Counted from the stretch's first letter, positions 12,138 through 22,939 are shown. The stretch is DNA of 64,000 bases from Bettongia penicillata ogilbyi (GCA_023548195.1 JAJHZJ010000418.1:1396417-1460416); one strand, 5' to 3'. Notes: a model not told the origin generated them from the letters alone. Program-made: numbers and translations.

Positions 12138-12429
12138 CTAGCTTAGTGTAGTGGGGACTACCTATAATTTTAGCTACCAGAGACATTGAGGATGGTGGAT
12201 TGCTTGAGCTTGGGTGTTCTGAGTTGTGCTTAATCAGGTTTCCTCACCAGTTCTACCTTAACATGGTTCAGCTCTGGATTATGAGCTCTTAGGCTGCCTA
12301 AGGAGGGGCAAATTAGCCCAGGTTAGAAAAGGAACAGGTCAAAACTCTGGTTCAATAAGTAGTGGGATCAGGGTCATGCATAACCTCTAAGCTTTTAGCT
12401 TAGAAGAGTTAGGGAGTTCTACTCTTTAA
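12138..12429 (+). pseudogene. RN7SL: 7SL (SRP) RNA retropseudogene
   Basis: The stretch is collinear with 7SL RNA, the RNA of the signal recognition particle, over about 290 bases. Visible landmarks are ggactacctataattttagc (5' domain, cf. GCCTGTAGTCCCAGC), ggatggtggattgcttgagc, ggctgcctaaggaggggcaa, agcccaggttagaaaagg, aacaggtcaaaactctgg and aagtagtgggatc. Substitutions are too many for a working RNA gene. An A/T-rich run follows, and an imperfect flank pair (12127-12137 and 12464-12474) may be an old target duplication. It lacks the central deletion that defines Alu-type SINEs. Confidence 0.88.
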
Positions 12430-12575
12430 AATATATTTTTTTTGTTAAAGGAAAAGGAAAAAAACGTCAAAAATAGTGAGATGGAATGCAATTTTCAAGG
12501 CTCAAGATTTAAATTGTCATTACCTCCCGACTGTGTGACTCTATGCATTTCACTTAACCACTCAGTACTCTAGAC

Positions 12576-13029
12576 CAGAGGTGTCACTCTTCCCCACCTG
12601 TATGCTTGAACCAGATTAAAATGTAATCAAGAAATTTTTTAACAAAATATGTTAAAATGCAATAGGACATAGATAATATTAATAATATGTGATTGTCTAA
12701 GCCAATATATGGGCAGCTATATGACCCAGTGTTTAGAGCTCCAATGCTGGGGTCAGGAATAATCATCTCTCTGAGTTCAAATCCAACCTCAGACACTAGC
12801 TGCATGACTCTGGGCAAGTCACTTAACCCCGTTTGCCTCAGTTTCTTCATCTGTAAAATAGCTGGAGAAGGAAATAGCAAATCACTCTAGCGTCTTTGCC
12901 AAGAAACCCCAAATGGGATCATGAAGAGTCAGACAAAACAACTGAACAACATGAAGTCAACATATGGTCCCCAGGGATTGTAACGCACAATTTAGTGACC
13001 CCTGTTCCTATCTGACTTTGCCACCACTG
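12576..13029 (+). mobile_element. hAT (Charlie-like) miniature transposon, copy A
   Basis: It starts with cagaggtgtcac, matching the hAT-Charlie terminal motif CAGnGGTGTCAAAC, and ends gactttgccaccactg, a decayed reverse complement of that end. It is flanked by 8-bp copies ctctagac (12568-12575) and ctctaggc (13030-13037). That is the hAT duplication length, and the sites fit the family preference nTCTAGAn. It has no coding capacity. Its internal sequence aaccagattaaaatgtaatc recurs in copies B and C. A SINE is nested inside. Confidence 0.82.
12713..12953 (+). mobile_element. tRNA-derived SINE with BovB/RTE-type tail, nested in hAT copy A
   Basis: The order is a tRNA-like head, B-box-like gagttcaaatcc, core ctctgggcaagtcacttaac, then ctgtaaaatagctggagaag and the RTE-type tail (catgaagagtcagacaaaac). 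Imperfect 14-bp flanks at 12699-12712 and 12954-12967 look like its target duplication. Confidence 0.8.
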
Positions 13030-13374
13030 CTCTAGGCAATCCTAAGATCATATTTTGTAGAGAAAGCTCCAGATTTCATGGGTAAATGGATTTTCTTCAT
13101 GTAGGAATTTTCACTACTGATGAAATCAAAGGTCCTATTTCAGTCTGTATGTAAAGTAGGTCTGACCCATCCAGAGCGAAAGCAATCTATTGACTTAACA
13201 GCACACATACCATTTTATAGGTGTGTTCAGAACCACTTGAGGTATTTTAAAGAGTAGAATTATTAAATGCTTGTCCAATTAAAGGGAAAACAGAAATGTT
13301 ATCCCCATCCTTAGTGATCAAAAGAAATGATAATGTTCAATAAGCTGCATAAATGACATAAACAGAGGTTGCTA

Positions 13375-13570
13375 TGATAGGTAGTTAGGCAGCTAGTAGA
13401 AACAAAGGCCTAAATTCAAATCTGCCCCAGAAACTTACTAGTTTTGTGATTCTGGGCAAATTACTTAACCTCTCGGTGACTCTTTAAATGGTGATAATAT
13501 CACTTAACTCACAGGGTTACTCTGGGGAATCAAATGAAATAATATATGTGAATGTACTATGCTAGTTTTG
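13375..13570 (+). mobile_element. MIR-like CORE-SINE, sense
   Basis: It reads tgattctgggcaaattactt, then aacctctcggtgact, and then gtgataatatcactt with cagggttactctgggg, the MIR core and 3' order. Confidence 0.6.
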
Positions 13571-13574
13571 AAAA

Positions 13575-14385
13575 AAAAGAAAAAAAAGCATTTTCTCTCC
13601 CATGCTTCTGGAATACATGGTTTTGCTAGTAGAGGTAACAACCTCTGACAATATAGAGTACAACTCTTCCATGTTTCCTGTGAGTTTCTGTCGCTATAAT
13701 AAATTCAGGACCAAATGGCCAAAATACTGGTGGATGGTCCTTTTTTTGAAGGACAAATACATTTGAAGCCTTTTGAACTTGGGAGGATCTCCCACTGCTT
13801 GCATTCCATTGGCACTGCTTTCAAGATCCCAGGACCAATTCCATGATAAAAGATATAATTTTATATGGCATAACTATTTTTTTATGTATAACTTTAATGG
13901 CAGAAAAAATATTATGATAGGAAAATAAATTTAGTTAATGTACTTAACTGCTGGGGTCCATAAAGGATCAGAATTGAATTCTATGTTTCAAATAATATCT
14001 TATACATAGTTAATACTCTCTAATTATGGAAAAACAGTATCTCTTTTTCCCATATATGACTTACAACTTACAACTTACAAACAAACGAAGTGCTGTCTCC
14101 AAATTCTTCCATTTTGTTTCATTTGCTTAGATATACAAGTGTTTTTTCATGATACATCAGGATAATTAGATAAGGCATAACCTTGATAGGACTCTGCAGT
14201 TGAGGTTTAGCATTTATTTGACTGATAGGAAAATTTGTATATAACATGTCATTCTTTTCTTTTAAGAGAAATCTGAATGTATAATTTCATTAATGTGGGG
14301 GGATCACAGAATAGAAACTCCCTCTAACAAGGCAAAGCAAATTGTTTACCATTTCTTTTTACCATTGTTTACCAAAATTCTTGCC
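13575..14385. other. Unassigned stretch
   Basis: Nothing was recognised apart from short A-rich runs and a small 'acttaca' tandem run near 14065. Confidence 0.5.
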
Positions 14386-14389
14386 ATTT

Positions 14390-14525
14390 ATAGACTTAAC
14401 ACAACTGTTCCAAGCACTAATACGCAGGGTCATATAGTTAGTATTTGTCAGAGATAGGATTTGAACCCAGGTTTTCTGACTCCAAAGCAAGATTTCTCTG
14501 TCCAATAAGCCATACTGTCTCTCTT
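14390..14525 (-). mobile_element. CORE-SINE fragment, antisense
   Basis: It reads gggtcatatagttagtattt, gatttgaacccaggttttct, gactccaaagcaag and a degraded end at ccaataagcc. Confidence 0.6.
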
Positions 14526-14621
14526 TTGTTCTCTTATGTCCAAGAATGAACCCATTTGGTTAATTCATTAAAAAAATCTAAGTAGCTTTCTTTCATGTAA
14601 CTATAAACTTTTCCAGTTACT

Positions 14622-14662
14622 AGGACAACTAGGTGGTTCCATGGATAGAGTGTCAGGCTTGG
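14622..14662 (+). mobile_element. SINE head fragment, sense
   Basis: It carries aactaggtggttccatgga followed by gtgtcaggcttggagtcagg, the tRNA-derived head of the marsupial SINE. It breaks off into another SINE. Confidence 0.65.
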
Positions 14663-14664
14663 AG

Positions 14665-14835
14665 TCAGGAATAATAACCATCAATTTCAAAGAAAACAGA
14701 GGCCAGTTAATCCAATTTTTTTTATTGGTTTCTTGTATAGATTAGAAAAATGAATCTCAAAATGGTTGAGTCATCCAGAGTCACACAGCAACTGAATGAG
14801 AGAACTGGTATTCAAACTATAGCCCAATGACTGGA
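14665..14835 (-). mobile_element. L2-tailed CORE-SINE, antisense, degraded
   Basis: Pieces gaaaacagaggccagttaa, tagaaaaatgaatctca, ccagagtcacacagcaac and ggtattcaaact are in the antisense SINE order. Confidence 0.5.
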
Positions 14836-14859
14836 AATTCTAAGTAATGAACTTAGAAT

Positions 14860-15020
14860 GAGAAAGGTTTGGTGGGAATCCAAGCGTTTCCCCAATAACC
14901 AAAAGCAAGTCATTTCCCCTCTTCAAGCCTCATTATATTCACCTATAAAAAGGGGACAATAATACTTTCAACATTAAGTGAATAGGTTGGTTGTAAGGAA
15001 AACACTTTGAACCCTTCCTG
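14860..15020 (+). mobile_element. MIR-like CORE-SINE, sense
   Basis: It reads caagtcatttcccctcttca, tattcacctataaaaaggg, acaataatac and gttgtaaggaaaacac, the MIR order. Confidence 0.55.
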
Positions 15021-15029
15021 TTAAAAATA

Positions 15030-15190
15030 CTAAAGCCTACCCTCGTGGAAAGAGTTCTGGATTTTGGCCTTTGTTAAAATCTTAGTTTTGCTACAAACAC
15101 ACTGGGAGTCAATTTCCTCATCCATGAAGTGAGATAGACTCGATTTGATAATCTCAAAGGATCTTTGATGATTCCATAGTTTTGTAGAAC
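15030..15190 (+). mobile_element. L2-tailed CORE-SINE, sense
   Basis: It has ggaaagagttctggattttg, aatttcctcatccatgaag, and the L2-type tail atctcaaaggatctttgatg. Confidence 0.55.
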
Positions 15191-15194
15191 TCTA

Positions 15195-15670
15195 CGGCTC
15201 GCTGAATATTGTCTTCAGACATCTCGTTTTCCCACCCAATTCATTTTGGAATTCTTTCCATTCTCTGCCATAGCTCCATTAAACTCATCATGTAAGATGT
15301 AAGCAGCCTTGCTCCTCATTGGTACCCTCTGCTCCTCTGATTGAGGAGTACAACCACATACTCCTCTGTTTCAGTAGGAGAAATAGGATTGACATCTCAT
15401 TTTACATGGGCCTGCCCTAATTTTGCACTTCTTTAGTATCTCCATTGTGCCCTTTCCAAGATACCTCTACTTTTCTTCCTAACCCTCCCCTAACCCTACT
15501 GTGGTTTTCAGCTTTCTTTTGTGTGTTGTTTTCTTCCATTAAATTGTTAAGTTCCTTGAAGGCAGGGGATGTCTTTTTTTGGGGATTTCTATCTCCGGAG
15601 CAGAGCACAGTACCTGGCACATAGTAAAGCACTCAATGAATATTCTTTGATTATTGACTATTGACTGTCC
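15195..15670 (+). mobile_element. L2-like 3' end (tentative)
   Basis: The end reads gttccttgaaggcagggga, cagtacctggcacatagtaa, agcactcaatgaatattc, the usual L2-type 3' terminus. The upstream pyrimidine-rich part may belong to the same element. Confidence 0.5.
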
Positions 15671-15674
15671 TAAA

Positions 15675-16125
15675 AATAAACTTGTAAAGTAGATAGTGCA
15701 AGTCCTAAGGTCTATTTTTCAGAAGGAACTGGCCTATGGCTAATTAACAAGATTGCACAGTATTTGTGCAGTGCACAATATAACTATACAATAGAACACT
15801 GCCTCAGGCCAGAACAGGTCACCCCTTGCTTTACCTAAAAGCTGTAACTCAAAAAAGCCCTTATTTTAATCTTTCCAGTGACACTTAATGAGATAACACA
15901 CCTTCATCCTATCGAAGGCAGCTTTATTAGGAGCCTAACTAAGCAGGACCAAAAGGTCGGCATTCCCTGCTTGTCTCAGACAAGCATGGGATTTGGCCAG
16001 GTGACTGACTTGTGATACTCATAGGCTTAAGAGTCCATTGCTCTGTGCTGTTGGCTGGCACTAGAGAGGATGTATTTCTGGGCTGTCTTCAGACTTGATG
16101 CAGCTCTTGGCCCATGCTAGGCCAA
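15675..16125. other. Unassigned stretch
   Basis: No gene or named repeat was recognised. Confidence 0.5.
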
Positions 16126-16129
16126 AAGT

Positions 16130-16830
16130 TACAAAGAGGGATCATGCGTGAAACTGGAGAAAGGACCTTTCTCAGTGTATATGTGCCTTTCTTACTCCCT
16201 GCCATTTACCCTTTGGTCCATCTAGTGACACTGTCTCTTTGCCGTTCCCATATCTCTGCTTCAGGCATTTTTTCTGACTGTCCCCCATGCCCAGAATTCT
16301 TTCCTGCCTCATCTCTACCTCCCGGCTTCCTATAAGTTCCAGCTAAAAGCCCATCTTCTATAGCAAAGGTGTGAAGCTAGCATATCAGACTCTGAACTAT
16401 ATGGCCTGAACCAAATTAAAATGTAATTAGGAAATGTAAAACAAAATAAAAAATAGAGATATTATATAAAAATAGAATATCGATAGAAAAATAGATAATA
16501 TATAACATATGAAATATATAAAAGATAAAATAAAAATAAAAAGATAAAACACAGATAATAATAATTTGTGGTTTTCTAAGTCAACATGTGACTCAGAGGG
16601 ATCTATTTCTCTTTTGAGTTGGACATCATGGTACAGAAAGACTTTCCTTACCCTTCAGTTCTAACACTTTCCTTCTCTTATTTTTTCTTCCTGTATAGTT
16701 TGTATATATTTGTTTCTTGTTGTATTCCCCATCAAACTATGAACTCATTGAGGACAGAGGCTACCTTTTGCCTCTTTGTATCCTGAGTGCTTAATATGGT
16801 ACCTAACATACAGTAGGCACTTATTAGATA
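16130..16830 (+). mobile_element. L2 LINE 3' region, split by a hAT element
   Basis: The left part (to 16363) has L2 coding-end text such as gcccagaattctttcctgcc and ctaaaagcccatcttcta. The right part (from 16640) continues with gactttccttacccttcag, then ggacagaggctacc and the terminus caggcacttatt. The collinearity across the gap shows that the hAT element inserted into L2. Confidence 0.7.
16364..16631 (+). mobile_element. hAT (Charlie-like) miniature transposon, copy B
   Basis: The start is caaaggtgtgaag and the end gagttggacatcatgg, decayed versions of the terminal motif. The interior has aaccaaattaaaatgtaatt and ttgtggttttctaagtca, shared with copies A and C. An AT-rich expansion fills the middle. 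The 8-bp duplication is no longer clear. Confidence 0.72.
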
Positions 16831-16939
16831 GACTATTGGTGGTAAAGATGGTGGCAGTAGCGACCACATTTATATGACTCTTTACGATTTGTGAAGCATT
16901 TTCATCATGCCAACCCTGTGTAGTAGGCAATACAAATGT

Positions 16940-17180
16940 CGTTTAGTAGTTTCAACTAAACTTCTGACTCTTCATGACCCCTTTTTGGGGTGTTTTGGGT
17001 TTTGTCACTAGATCAGTTTGCCTCTTTCTTCTCCAGCTCATTTTATAGATTAGGAAACTGAGGCAAACAGGGTTAAGCAACTTGCCCAGGGTCACACAGC
17101 TAGTGTTTGAGGCTAGATTTGAACTCAGGTTTTCCTCACCCTAAGCCCTTTTACCCACTATACCATCTAGATGCCCCAGT
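16940..17180 (-). mobile_element. tRNA-derived SINE with RTE-type tail, antisense
   Basis: It has ctgactcttcatgaccccttt (tail), ttctccagctcatttta, ggaaactgaggcaaacaggg, ttgcccagggtcacacagc, gatttgaactcagg (B box reversed) and the head at atctagatgcc. Confidence 0.8.
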
Positions 17181-17189
17181 GAAAGTATT

Positions 17190-18290
17190 ATTATATTGAT
17201 TTATGTATATGAGGGGGTTATTCCATTTCCATTCAAATATTTCATAAATTTCATGCATATATAATTTTTCTTAGCTTTCTTTGGGAAACTAATGGATTTT
17301 AGAACAGAAAAAAGACCAGGGAAATTTTTCAAAATTCTCTTTTAGAAAGGACATTATGTAATGCTAATATCCCGGCTTGTGGCTACATTGGCACTCTCCC
17401 TTTTTCAGCATATTTGGACTATGATTTCTTATAAGTCTACAGTAGAAACCTGACTTGAAGAAACCCTGGTATTGCAAAGGATGATTATCCAGTTCTTATT
17501 TAAGCAAAAGGGCACAATTTGAAGGCTTAAAAGCCTGAAATGTCATAACATGCAGTACAAACTGTACACTCATAAAAGTTTGTGTTGTGTGAGGGGTGGA
17601 GTTGTGAATTCCCTCGGCCAGACCACATTACAATCACGAGAAGCAAGGCACACATTCTTTCCTCCTTCCAGTCCTTTTCGGTGGTTCAAGAATAACCTCT
17701 TGATTTGGCAGCTTAGTCTTGGACATGCAAATCTTAAAGCAGAAAGGGGAAATGATAGTAATAATGTAATAAAAAATCCACAAGTCTGAATAGGGTTTTG
17801 GCAAACTATGTGACTATTTCCTCTAATAAGAAGCTCATCTTAAATGGGAATATATTTCAATACTAAGTAGAAGCCAAAAACCTTGCAGCCAATCATTGGT
17901 AATGAATACCCTGTGATATTTAGTTAGAACAGTGGTTGGGGGCACTGAACTCACTCTACCTATCTACCCAACCAAACTGTCTGGGAATATGAGCTGGTCA
18001 CAACAGTGCTTCTGGCATCATGCATAGGTTCTGGTCATATGATGTGACATCTAGTACAGTACCGTGCCCACAAAAATATCCCAACAATTGATGATCCCAG
18101 GATGGTCCCTTTGAGTATGAAACTGACATTTAATTAGGTTTTGGAATAAGAGAAAGAGAATTAACAACATTCTATGGATATTTACTTCTGAGGTAGCTTT
18201 CTACAGACAGCTACCACATAGATACTTGAAGAACTGGGATAAACTGACTCATGATGATTTTGAAAATAATTTGGAAGAGCTATTGGAAAG
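17190..18290. other. Unassigned stretch
   Basis: No gene or named repeat was recognised. The longest open frame (79 codons at 17550) has no recognisable domain. Confidence 0.5.
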
Positions 18291-18294
18291 ATCA

Positions 18295-18485
18295 TACAGT
18301 GATAGATTTAGAGGTGGAAGGTATCTTAGAGGTCATTGAGTCTAAACCCTTCATTTTATAGTTGAGGAAATGAGGCTAGTGAGATTGAATGACATACCCA
18401 GGGACTTGCAACCAGTAATGTGTCCAGTTTTTCCTAATTACAAGGTCAAACACTCTATCCACTATATCATGCTACTTAGTAAGGA
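18295..18485 (-). mobile_element. L2-tailed CORE-SINE, antisense
   Basis: It reads gatttagaggtggaaggta, cttagaggtcattgagtc, gaggaaatgaggctag, and ends cactctatccactata. Confidence 0.7.
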
Positions 18486-18489
18486 CAGA

Positions 18490-19285
18490 ATACCTGGGAA
18501 ATAGTGCCTTGTCCCACACTATTATGTCAAACACATAACTGTGATATAAAAAAGAAGTTGAACATTGGGTAAGTTTTTAAAAAAAATAATACTCTATATG
18601 GAAGTCAGCAACAACCATGTATTAAACTATGAGAAACCCCATACATAGGATACAATTCAACAAGCAATGAGTGTTTTCTACCATGTGCTAGTCATTAAAA
18701 ATCCCTATGATCACATAAATTTTCTTCCCATGTACCTTTTCAGATTTGAGAACTGATTATCAATATACCATTAAATATATTTTTAAACCATGCTTCCCAG
18801 TTCTTACATATAAAATTCTGACAGAAACAAAGATTATACGACCAACTTGTCATAGGGTGGGACATGCTATTTCTGAGAGAATAAGAATTAGTTTAGTGAT
18901 TTCAACCAAGGATATCTGTCATAAAGTCATAAAGCTTTATAATTTGCTTCTATTACCACTTTCCAAAATATGTAGGCTTCATTGAGAATAACACATTTTT
19001 TTTTTTGTGGATGAATACCAAGATTCAGCCTTAGAATAAGGGATATACCACCATCTACATATTTTTCTTTATGTAAATATAACAGGAATATTGTGTAGGG
19101 AAAGAACTACATTATTCTGGATGCTTGGTCCCAGAGTACAAGTATCTGTGATAGTAGTGCAAGGATTTCACTTCCCATGACACTTTATACCCAGAACAGG
19201 CTATTGATTGGAAACAGAAGTTTCTAGGAGGCAAGAGGGGAGCCACAGGGGTCATCAGGAAGAACAATTGTGATTTCCACATATT
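18490..19285. other. Unassigned stretch
   Basis: No gene or named repeat was recognised. Confidence 0.5.
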
Positions 19286-19291
19286 GATTAT

Positions 19292-19520
19292 GGCCAGCTA
19301 GGTGGCCCAGTTAGAGGGCTGGGCCTAGAATTAGAGACTCATCTTCTTGAGTTTTACTAAGTGTGTGACTCTGAGTAAGTCACTTAACCCTGTTTGCTTC
19401 AGTTTTTCATCTGTAAAGGGAGCCAGAGAAGGAAATGGCAAACAACTCTAGTATCTTTGCAAAGAAAACTCCCAATGGGGTCATGAAAAGTCAAACACAA
19501 CTGAAAAGACTGAAGATTCA
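19292..19520 (+). mobile_element. tRNA-derived SINE with RTE-type tail, sense
   Basis: The head is ggccagctaggtggcccag, the core gagtaagtcacttaaccctg, then ggagccagagaaggaaatgg and the tail gtcatgaaaagtcaaacaca. Confidence 0.8.
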
Positions 19521-19544
19521 CTAATGTTCTACAATGTGCAGTTA

Positions 19545-20000
19545 AACCATGAGTCTTTCCGATTATTCAAATCTTCCTTTATTTCTCTAAAGAATGGTTT
19601 ATTGTTACATTTATACAGTATTTTAGTGTCTTAGCAGGTTAGTACCCAAATATTTTATTCAGTGTGTAATTATTTTGAATACTTTACTTTCTATTTTATT
19701 TTATTAGTTTGGGTTGGTATCATAAAGAAATATTGATGATTTTTATTGATTTATTTTGTATCCTGCTTCTTTTACAAAAGCTCAATCATTCTATCCACTC
19801 ACTGATTTTATAAAGGAAAGGAATAATTTCATAATAGAGCAATTATGGATGATTTTGTCTCTTTTTTGTGCCAATATTTATATATTTAATTTTTCTTTCC
19901 TGGCATTGTTAAAGCTAGCATTTCTAGATAATGAATCAAAGCAAATTTCTTATGATTTCACTTGGTTGTTTGGGTGCATTATAAACCTAGTTTCATTCTG
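19545..20000 (-). mobile_element. Old L1 ORF2 fragment, antisense
   Basis: It includes ttgatttattttgtatcctg and tggcattgttaaagctagca, followed by tttctagataatgaatc. These parallel the antisense reverse-transcriptase region near 49.9-50.1 kb. Confidence 0.6.
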
Positions 20001-20255
20001 GAATTTGTAACCTTAAAAAAGTAGTGAAATTCTTGTATTTTCAATTATTCATTTGTATAAAACATGCCCAATCGACAAATATTTAATAAGTGCTCAGCAT
20101 ATGACAGGCACCTGCCATTTAAGCTAACACATTTCCAGACCTTCAAAATAAATATTGGTTCTTCAGTGAAGTGATCCATAGTCTTGGAAAAGTAGTTGAA
20201 ACTTTTGCATTTTCCTCCAAAATGGAGAAGTGTCAGCACAAAATAGTATGTAAGA

Positions 20256-20325
20256 ATTGCGTTTGTCCGAAGACCATGTCATCAGAGAAATGATGACATG
20301 ACTTGTACTTGACTTTGTTTAATAG
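20256..20325 (-). mobile_element. WSINE/WALLSI-type SINE tail fragment, antisense
   Basis: The segment from tccgaagaccatgtcatcag to gacttgtacttgac is the reverse complement of the tail of the SINE at 35.9-36.2 kb. Confidence 0.6.
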
Positions 20326-20457
20326 GTTTAAAGTATACACTGAAAAAGTAAACAAAGAGAAACATAGGCCTGAAGAGTCTTGTCTCTCTCCTTTATCGTG
20401 TACCTTTATTTCACCCCTTCCTTCCTAAGTTCACTATGAGTATGCAAATTTCCTTCA

Positions 20458-20593
20458 GGTCAGTCCAAACAGTTCATAGTTCGGATACCTACTATCAGAG
20501 AAACACGCTGGTCAGTCCACCAAACAACTGGAGTGGCCAGTCAACGCTGACCGCAGACGTCTGTCTAGTGCAGAGATAGTAGCCAGTTGTTTG
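20458..20593. repeat. Cluster of short direct and inverted repeats
   Basis: The motif ggtcagtcca occurs at 20458-20467 and again at 20510-20519. Caaacaactgg at 20521-20531 is the exact reverse complement of ccagttgtttg at 20583-20593, and ctactatc at 20489-20496 pairs with gatagtag at 20575-20582. A 10-bp palindrome cagacgtctg lies at 20554-20563. The segment holds more CpGs than its surroundings. I cannot assign it to a known element. Confidence 0.8.
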
Positions 20594-20599
20594 TTTAAA

Positions 20600-21310
20600 A
20601 AAAAACAAAACTCTTCTGGGTAGGCAGCAGAACTAACTCATTTAGAATGTGTAACCATAATAGTCCTTCAAGGCAATGACACACAGCTGTGAAGAGGAAA
20701 TAGGTCCTCTAATTTGTTAAGTGAGTCCAAGAAAGAAAACAAATCAAAACAAAAAGAGCAGAGTGAGTCCATAAAAGTGTCTTTAAAAAAATTTCCCCCA
20801 AATAGAAAAGGAACAAAACAAATTTCTTTAAAGAGTTTGGAATTTTGAAGTATGGCTTCCTTTCAAGGAAGGAAGAAAGGTTTCCTTGTTCACCTAGTTT
20901 TTTTGTCAGGACCCCATAAAACTCATTCCTTTATCTGTCTGTGAAGTCTTATCTCCTATCACTCGTTCAGTTTCCCAACTTCCACTTCAATACTGTCCTG
21001 GCTAAAAAGGGATAGCAAGTGAGTTCTTAGTGCATTGCCATAGGGAAATGTTTGGAAGAGCCCTGGAGAAAACAGGCTAAAACTGTAATTCATATTTAGA
21101 TTTAGTCTGAATAGAAGAAAAACTTCCTTGAAAGTAAAGATATTAAATAATGGAATAGGTCAGTGATGATACTGAAGACACCACCTTCTCTGATGTCTTT
21201 GTCCTCCGAGACCTTAGAGGCAATGGCAAGAGGCCTGTAAGAAAGCCCTCAGTAGTTAGGTGAAGATTTTATAGCAGGAATTACTATAGAATATATATAA
21301 GAATTATATA
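20600..21310. other. Unassigned stretch
   Basis: No gene or named repeat was recognised. Confidence 0.5.
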
Positions 21311-21315
21311 TAAGA

Positions 21316-21326
21316 ATGTATGTGTG

Positions 21327-21384
<58 letters not shown>

Positions 21385-21400
21385 CATATATATATATTTA
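21316..21400. repeat. (TG/TA)n microsatellite
   Basis: A short TG-rich lead is followed by a long run of alternating T and A. Open frames on both strands here are products of the repeat. Confidence 0.95.
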
Positions 21401-21409
21401 GAGAAAAGG

Positions 21410-21965
21410 ATAAAGGGAAAGGGAGAGAGAGAATATTGGTAAGAATTTCATGGCATAATGAGACATGGGAGAAATACAATTTGCACAATTGGAGCAAGTA
21501 CCCATATTGATGAGATCCCTAGAAATATCATAAAATATTTTTTCTTTTGCAATAATTATATTTAGTGTAACATTATACTAAAGGAAAAACTCACTTTTAT
21601 GGGTAAGACAAAACCAGAAAGTAAAAAATAATAGATTATAGCTCTAATTTCATACTGTTTCAATTGCACTTTATATATCAGGTATAAGAATGCTGTCAGA
21701 CATGATGATGCTCTACTAGTGGTGGATATATTCATTGGGGTTCTGTGGTTAGGTTAGTTATCATGATGGTGAAAAGATGCAGGCATTATTTACTTTGGAG
21801 AGTATATATATATTGTAGTAAAGCTATTTAAAACCAGCAAACAAGTGTCCACTGTGTGAATTTTTGTATTTTTTCAAATGAACCAAAACTAAGTGCCATT
21901 ATATGATTGCATGCCCCTGGTGGGGGGTGGTGGTGGTAATGAACACTCATTAACCCTTGAGAGTC
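21410..21965. other. Unassigned stretch
   Basis: Nothing was recognised apart from short AT runs and a G-rich patch near 21920. Confidence 0.5.
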
Positions 21966-21974
21966 AGCTAGTGA

Positions 21975-22535
21975 CAAGAGAGGCTCAAAGGCAACGACTC
22001 TGGGTTGGAGTCCTACCTTTGATTCAATAGGTCATTCAACATCTCAAAGCCCTAGGCAACTCTCTACATCTAAAGGTTTATAGACATTAAAAAAGTGTTT
22101 TGATAAGTATTTCAATATAATTGGCTTCCTTTTGTAATCCTGTGTATTTCATTTTGTGTATTTAAAAAGATTATTCTGAGAAGAGGGTGCATATTTTTCA
22201 TCAGCCTGACAAAAGGTCAAATAACACAGAAAAGATTAAGAACCCATGTTTTGTATAAATGCTCCTGAAAAGAAACCAACCCATATTGGTAGAGAAAATT
22301 TCCTCCCTGGGAGTTCCCCAAGCCTGAGGTGTCAAAGTTGCCTACAATCTGCAAAACTCCCACGTACTCTGAACAAGATCAAAATGTGATTGAAAAATTT
22401 CGAACAAAACAAGTAAAAATATAATATCATATGGATAACGGTTATTATCCATAATAATATGGATAATGTGGTTTTCTAAGTCAATAAGTAGTGCCAAGGC
22501 TGATTCATTATCCAAAATCAATGAAATCACAGGTC
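21975..22535 (+). mobile_element. CORE-SINE-like copy split by a hAT element
   Basis: The left part has aacatctcaaagccctaggc, aactctctacatc and ttggtagagaaaatttcctc with cctgggagttcccc. The right part resumes with caatgaaatcacaggtcaag at about 22518. The order matches the copies at 11.96 and 12.5 kb. Confidence 0.5.
22324..22512 (+). mobile_element. hAT (Charlie-like) miniature transposon, copy C
   Basis: It begins ctgaggtgtcaaag and contains aacaagatcaaaatgtgatt and tgtggttttctaagtcaata, the internal blocks of copies A and B. The right end is eroded. Confidence 0.65.
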
Positions 22536-22539
22536 AAGT

Positions 22540-22935
22540 GCTTAACCCTATAAAAATAATCATCATACCTATGGAAGTAGTTTCTTTTTAGAGTATATAC
22601 CTCTGATGTCTTTTTGCTACACAAAGATGATCCAGTGTTCTTTAAATCTATGCCAGCAAAACAGAAGTTATGTCTGTCACCCCTTCTCCCCCCCAAAAAA
22701 CCACAAAAGTTTTGAAGATGGTCCAAACAACAGACTATGTCAGTTTTCTGAAGTCCAGACTGCCTAAGGGATACTGAGGCTAATCAGCAGCAGGCTAGTT
22801 ATTTGGTAATTAATTCTTTATTCCTGGTAATCCCTGAAAAATGCACTCATAGAAATACTAAAGGGCCCTTTGGAGTCTTGCACAGTGGTGGCAAAGTGGT
22901 CAAAGTTATTAAAGCATCATGATCTTTAGACTTTC
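22540..22935. other. Unassigned stretch
   Basis: No gene or named repeat was recognised. Confidence 0.5.
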
Positions 22936-22939
22936 TATT

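Larger units (their letters stand above)
12490..13170 (+). mobile_element. CORE-SINE-like copy split by a hAT element
   Basis: The left part (12505-12575) repeats gatttaaattgtcattacc and ctgtgtgactctatgc as in the copy at 11.96 kb. The right part resumes at 13030 with ctctaggcaatcctaagatc and runs to aaatcaaaggtcc near 13160. The middle is the hAT insertion. Confidence 0.55.

Noticed and set aside
16114..16335. 73-codon plus frame that looks like a proline-rich protein
   Set aside because: It lies in L2 3' coding-end sequence and is a remnant of that repeat.
21249..21510. Frames made of I, Y and H repeats
   Set aside because: Products of the TA/TG microsatellite.
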